DNA of 5,864 nucleotides from Chromatiales bacterium (GTDB taxonomy: Bacteria; Pseudomonadota; Gammaproteobacteria; Chromatiales; Chromatiaceae), in contig JAHEIA010000219.1 of NCBI GenBank assembly GCA_024639625.1, positions 1-5,864 of the forward strand, in the 5' to 3' direction. The notes beneath the pieces are model-generated. The model was given only the letters and a program-made list of their open reading frames with translations, made no database searches and was not told where the DNA came from. This document shows, piece after piece, positions 4,995-5,864 of the stretch. Positions within the stretch are counted from its first letter, which is position 1. Each line of letters begins with the position of its first letter. Both the position numbers and the translations under genes were made by a program.

Positions 4995-5864
4995 TCAGGG
5001 TCGCTCTGTGGCGGCAGCCTCCGCCCGGCGCTCACGGCGTACCAGCCACACCTCGAGGCCCTGCGCATTCAGTTCGACATCACCCTCCAGCAATTCGCGG
5101 CAACGCGCTTCCGCCAGGGTGCAGCCCCTGGCGCGCAGTTGGCCCAGCAATTCCTCCATCACCCTGAAGGCGATGCGCTCCTTGCGGCCCTCTCGAGGCT
5201 CCTGCTCCTCGACGGCGACCTCCGCCAGGCCCTGGATGCTCGCACGAAGCTGCTGCGTCACCTGCGGAGTCAACGGCAAGCGCCCGTAGTGGGTCAAACA
5301 GACACCCTGGGGGCGCACCGCGAGTAATTTTTCGATGCTTTCCAACCAGGCTTGCGGATCGAAGGCGACCGGCGTGGTCGGCGCGAAGAAAAAGGGCCCC
5401 GTCTCAACGTCGAACTCTCGATAGGATACGCCGAAGGTGTCGCCGGTAAACAGGTTACCGCTCTCCTGGTCGAATACGCAGAAGTGGTGGTTCGCGTGGC
5501 CCGGGCTGTCCAGGATGGCGAGCTTGCGACCTGCCAGGTCGATCTCGTGAGCGTCTTCCGCTATCTGAACCCGTTCCGCAGGAACCGGTTGCAGCGTACC
5601 GAAATCCCGGATGAATGCCTGCTGGCCGTAGACCGCGGTAGCGCCCGCGATCAAGCGCGAAGGATCTGTCATGTGCGGCGCGCCTTTCGGGTGAACCACC
5701 AGTTGTGCGCGGTCACAGCGGCGCATCAGCTCTCCCGCCCCTCCGGCGTGGTCGAGATGCACGTGCGTCGGGATCACGTAGGCGACATCATCGGTTCCCA
5801 GTCCCTTGCTCCGCAGCAGTTCGAGCAGGCGCGCCACTGTATGCGTGGTGCCAGTGTCGATGAA
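4995..5864 (-). CDS. MBL-fold metallo-hydrolase, 5' end missing (runs off right edge)
   Basis: The frame is open from the right edge to a TGA at 4997-4995, giving 289 visible residues. The GTG at 5837 is internal, not the start, because the nine residues before it (FIDTGTTHT) contain the DTG strand motif that normally precedes the active site in this fold. Metal ligands, numbered from the edge, are H34, H36, D38 and H39 (THVHLDH), H123 (SPGHANHH), D142 (FTGDTFG) and H192 (LTHYG), so a complete two-metal site is present. An aromatic loop GPFFFAPTTP follows D142 and may line the substrate pocket. From about residue 205 a helical, charged C-terminal extension (EEQEPREGRKERIAF onward) ends in an Arg/Ala/Glu-rich tail. 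It is unlike the YycJ-type protein elsewhere in the window: the signature, spacing and tail differ. The substrate is unknown; a thioesterase-, lactonase- or glyoxalase-II-like hydrolysis is possible. Its stop is 14 bases from the stop of the converging ATPase gene. Confidence 0.88.
   Translation of the reverse strand, partial: FIDTGTTHTVARLLELLRSKGLGTDDVAYVIPTHVHLDHAGGAGELMRRCDRAQLVVHPKGAPHMTDPSRLIAGATAVYGQQAFIRDFGTLQPVPAERVQIAEDAHEIDLAGRKLAILDSPGHANHHFCVFDQESGNLFTGDTFGVSYREFDVETGPFFFAPTTPVAFDPQAWLESIEKLLAVRPQGVCLTHYGRLPLTPQVTQQLRASIQGLAEVAVEEQEPREGRKERIAFRVMEELLGQLRARGCTLAEARCRELLEGDVELNAQGLEVWLVRRERRAEAAATERP

Noticed and set aside
5010..5025. GGCGG / CCGCC hairpin just past the converging stops, considered as a terminator.
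   Set aside because: It has only a 5-bp stem with no T-run on either strand, and it lies inside the MBL coding region.
4950..5327. Plus-strand frame overlapping the end of the ATPase gene and the right-hand MBL gene.
   Set aside because: It is antisense to a well-supported MBL gene and overlaps the ATPase stop. No ribosome site or family pattern is seen.

Overview
The window looks like a GC-rich, chromosomal stretch of a gammaproteobacterium. The core is a minus-strand cluster dapA - bamC - MBL-fold hydrolase. E. coli keeps dapA next to bamC, and Pseudomonas has the same three genes in the same order (recalled from established genome knowledge, not searched here). BamC is largely restricted to gamma- and related proteobacteria. 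The bamC N-terminal segment resembles the pseudomonad/purple-sulfur type more than the enteric one. No species can be named from this sequence.

Layout from left to right. Positions 1-127 (minus) hold the start of an unrecognised, probably membrane-anchored protein that leaves the left edge. Positions 167-934 (minus) encode a YycJ/WalJ-type MBL-fold hydrolase. Positions 938-2074 (minus) encode the outer-membrane assembly lipoprotein BamC, and 2203-3078 (minus) encode 4-hydroxy-tetrahydrodipicolinate synthase, DapA. A 255-base divergent control region (3079-3333) separates dapA from a plus-strand HerA/DUF87-type hexameric ATPase gene (3334-4980). Converging on it with a 14-base gap is a second, unrelated MBL-fold hydrolase (4995 to the right edge, minus), whose N-terminus lies outside the window.

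The dapA-bamC-MBL genes read in one direction and are probably one transcript. bamC and the MBL gene are only 3 bases apart, so translational coupling is likely. Lysine/peptidoglycan precursor synthesis and beta-barrel assembly are both envelope-related; the MBL partner may be a nuclease. The divergent region holds candidate promoters for both sides, each overlapping a symmetric element: a 9-bp-arm inverted repeat at the dapA -35 and a 12-bp perfect palindrome at the ATPase -35.

Most of the window is ordinary housekeeping sequence. The part most worth a second look is the HerA-like ATPase. Its motor motifs are intact, but no NurA nuclease or defence effector (SIR2, DUF4297) is adjacent to it inside the window, and its promoter looks individually controlled. 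I see no RNA genes, CRISPR arrays, insertion sequences or phage genes.
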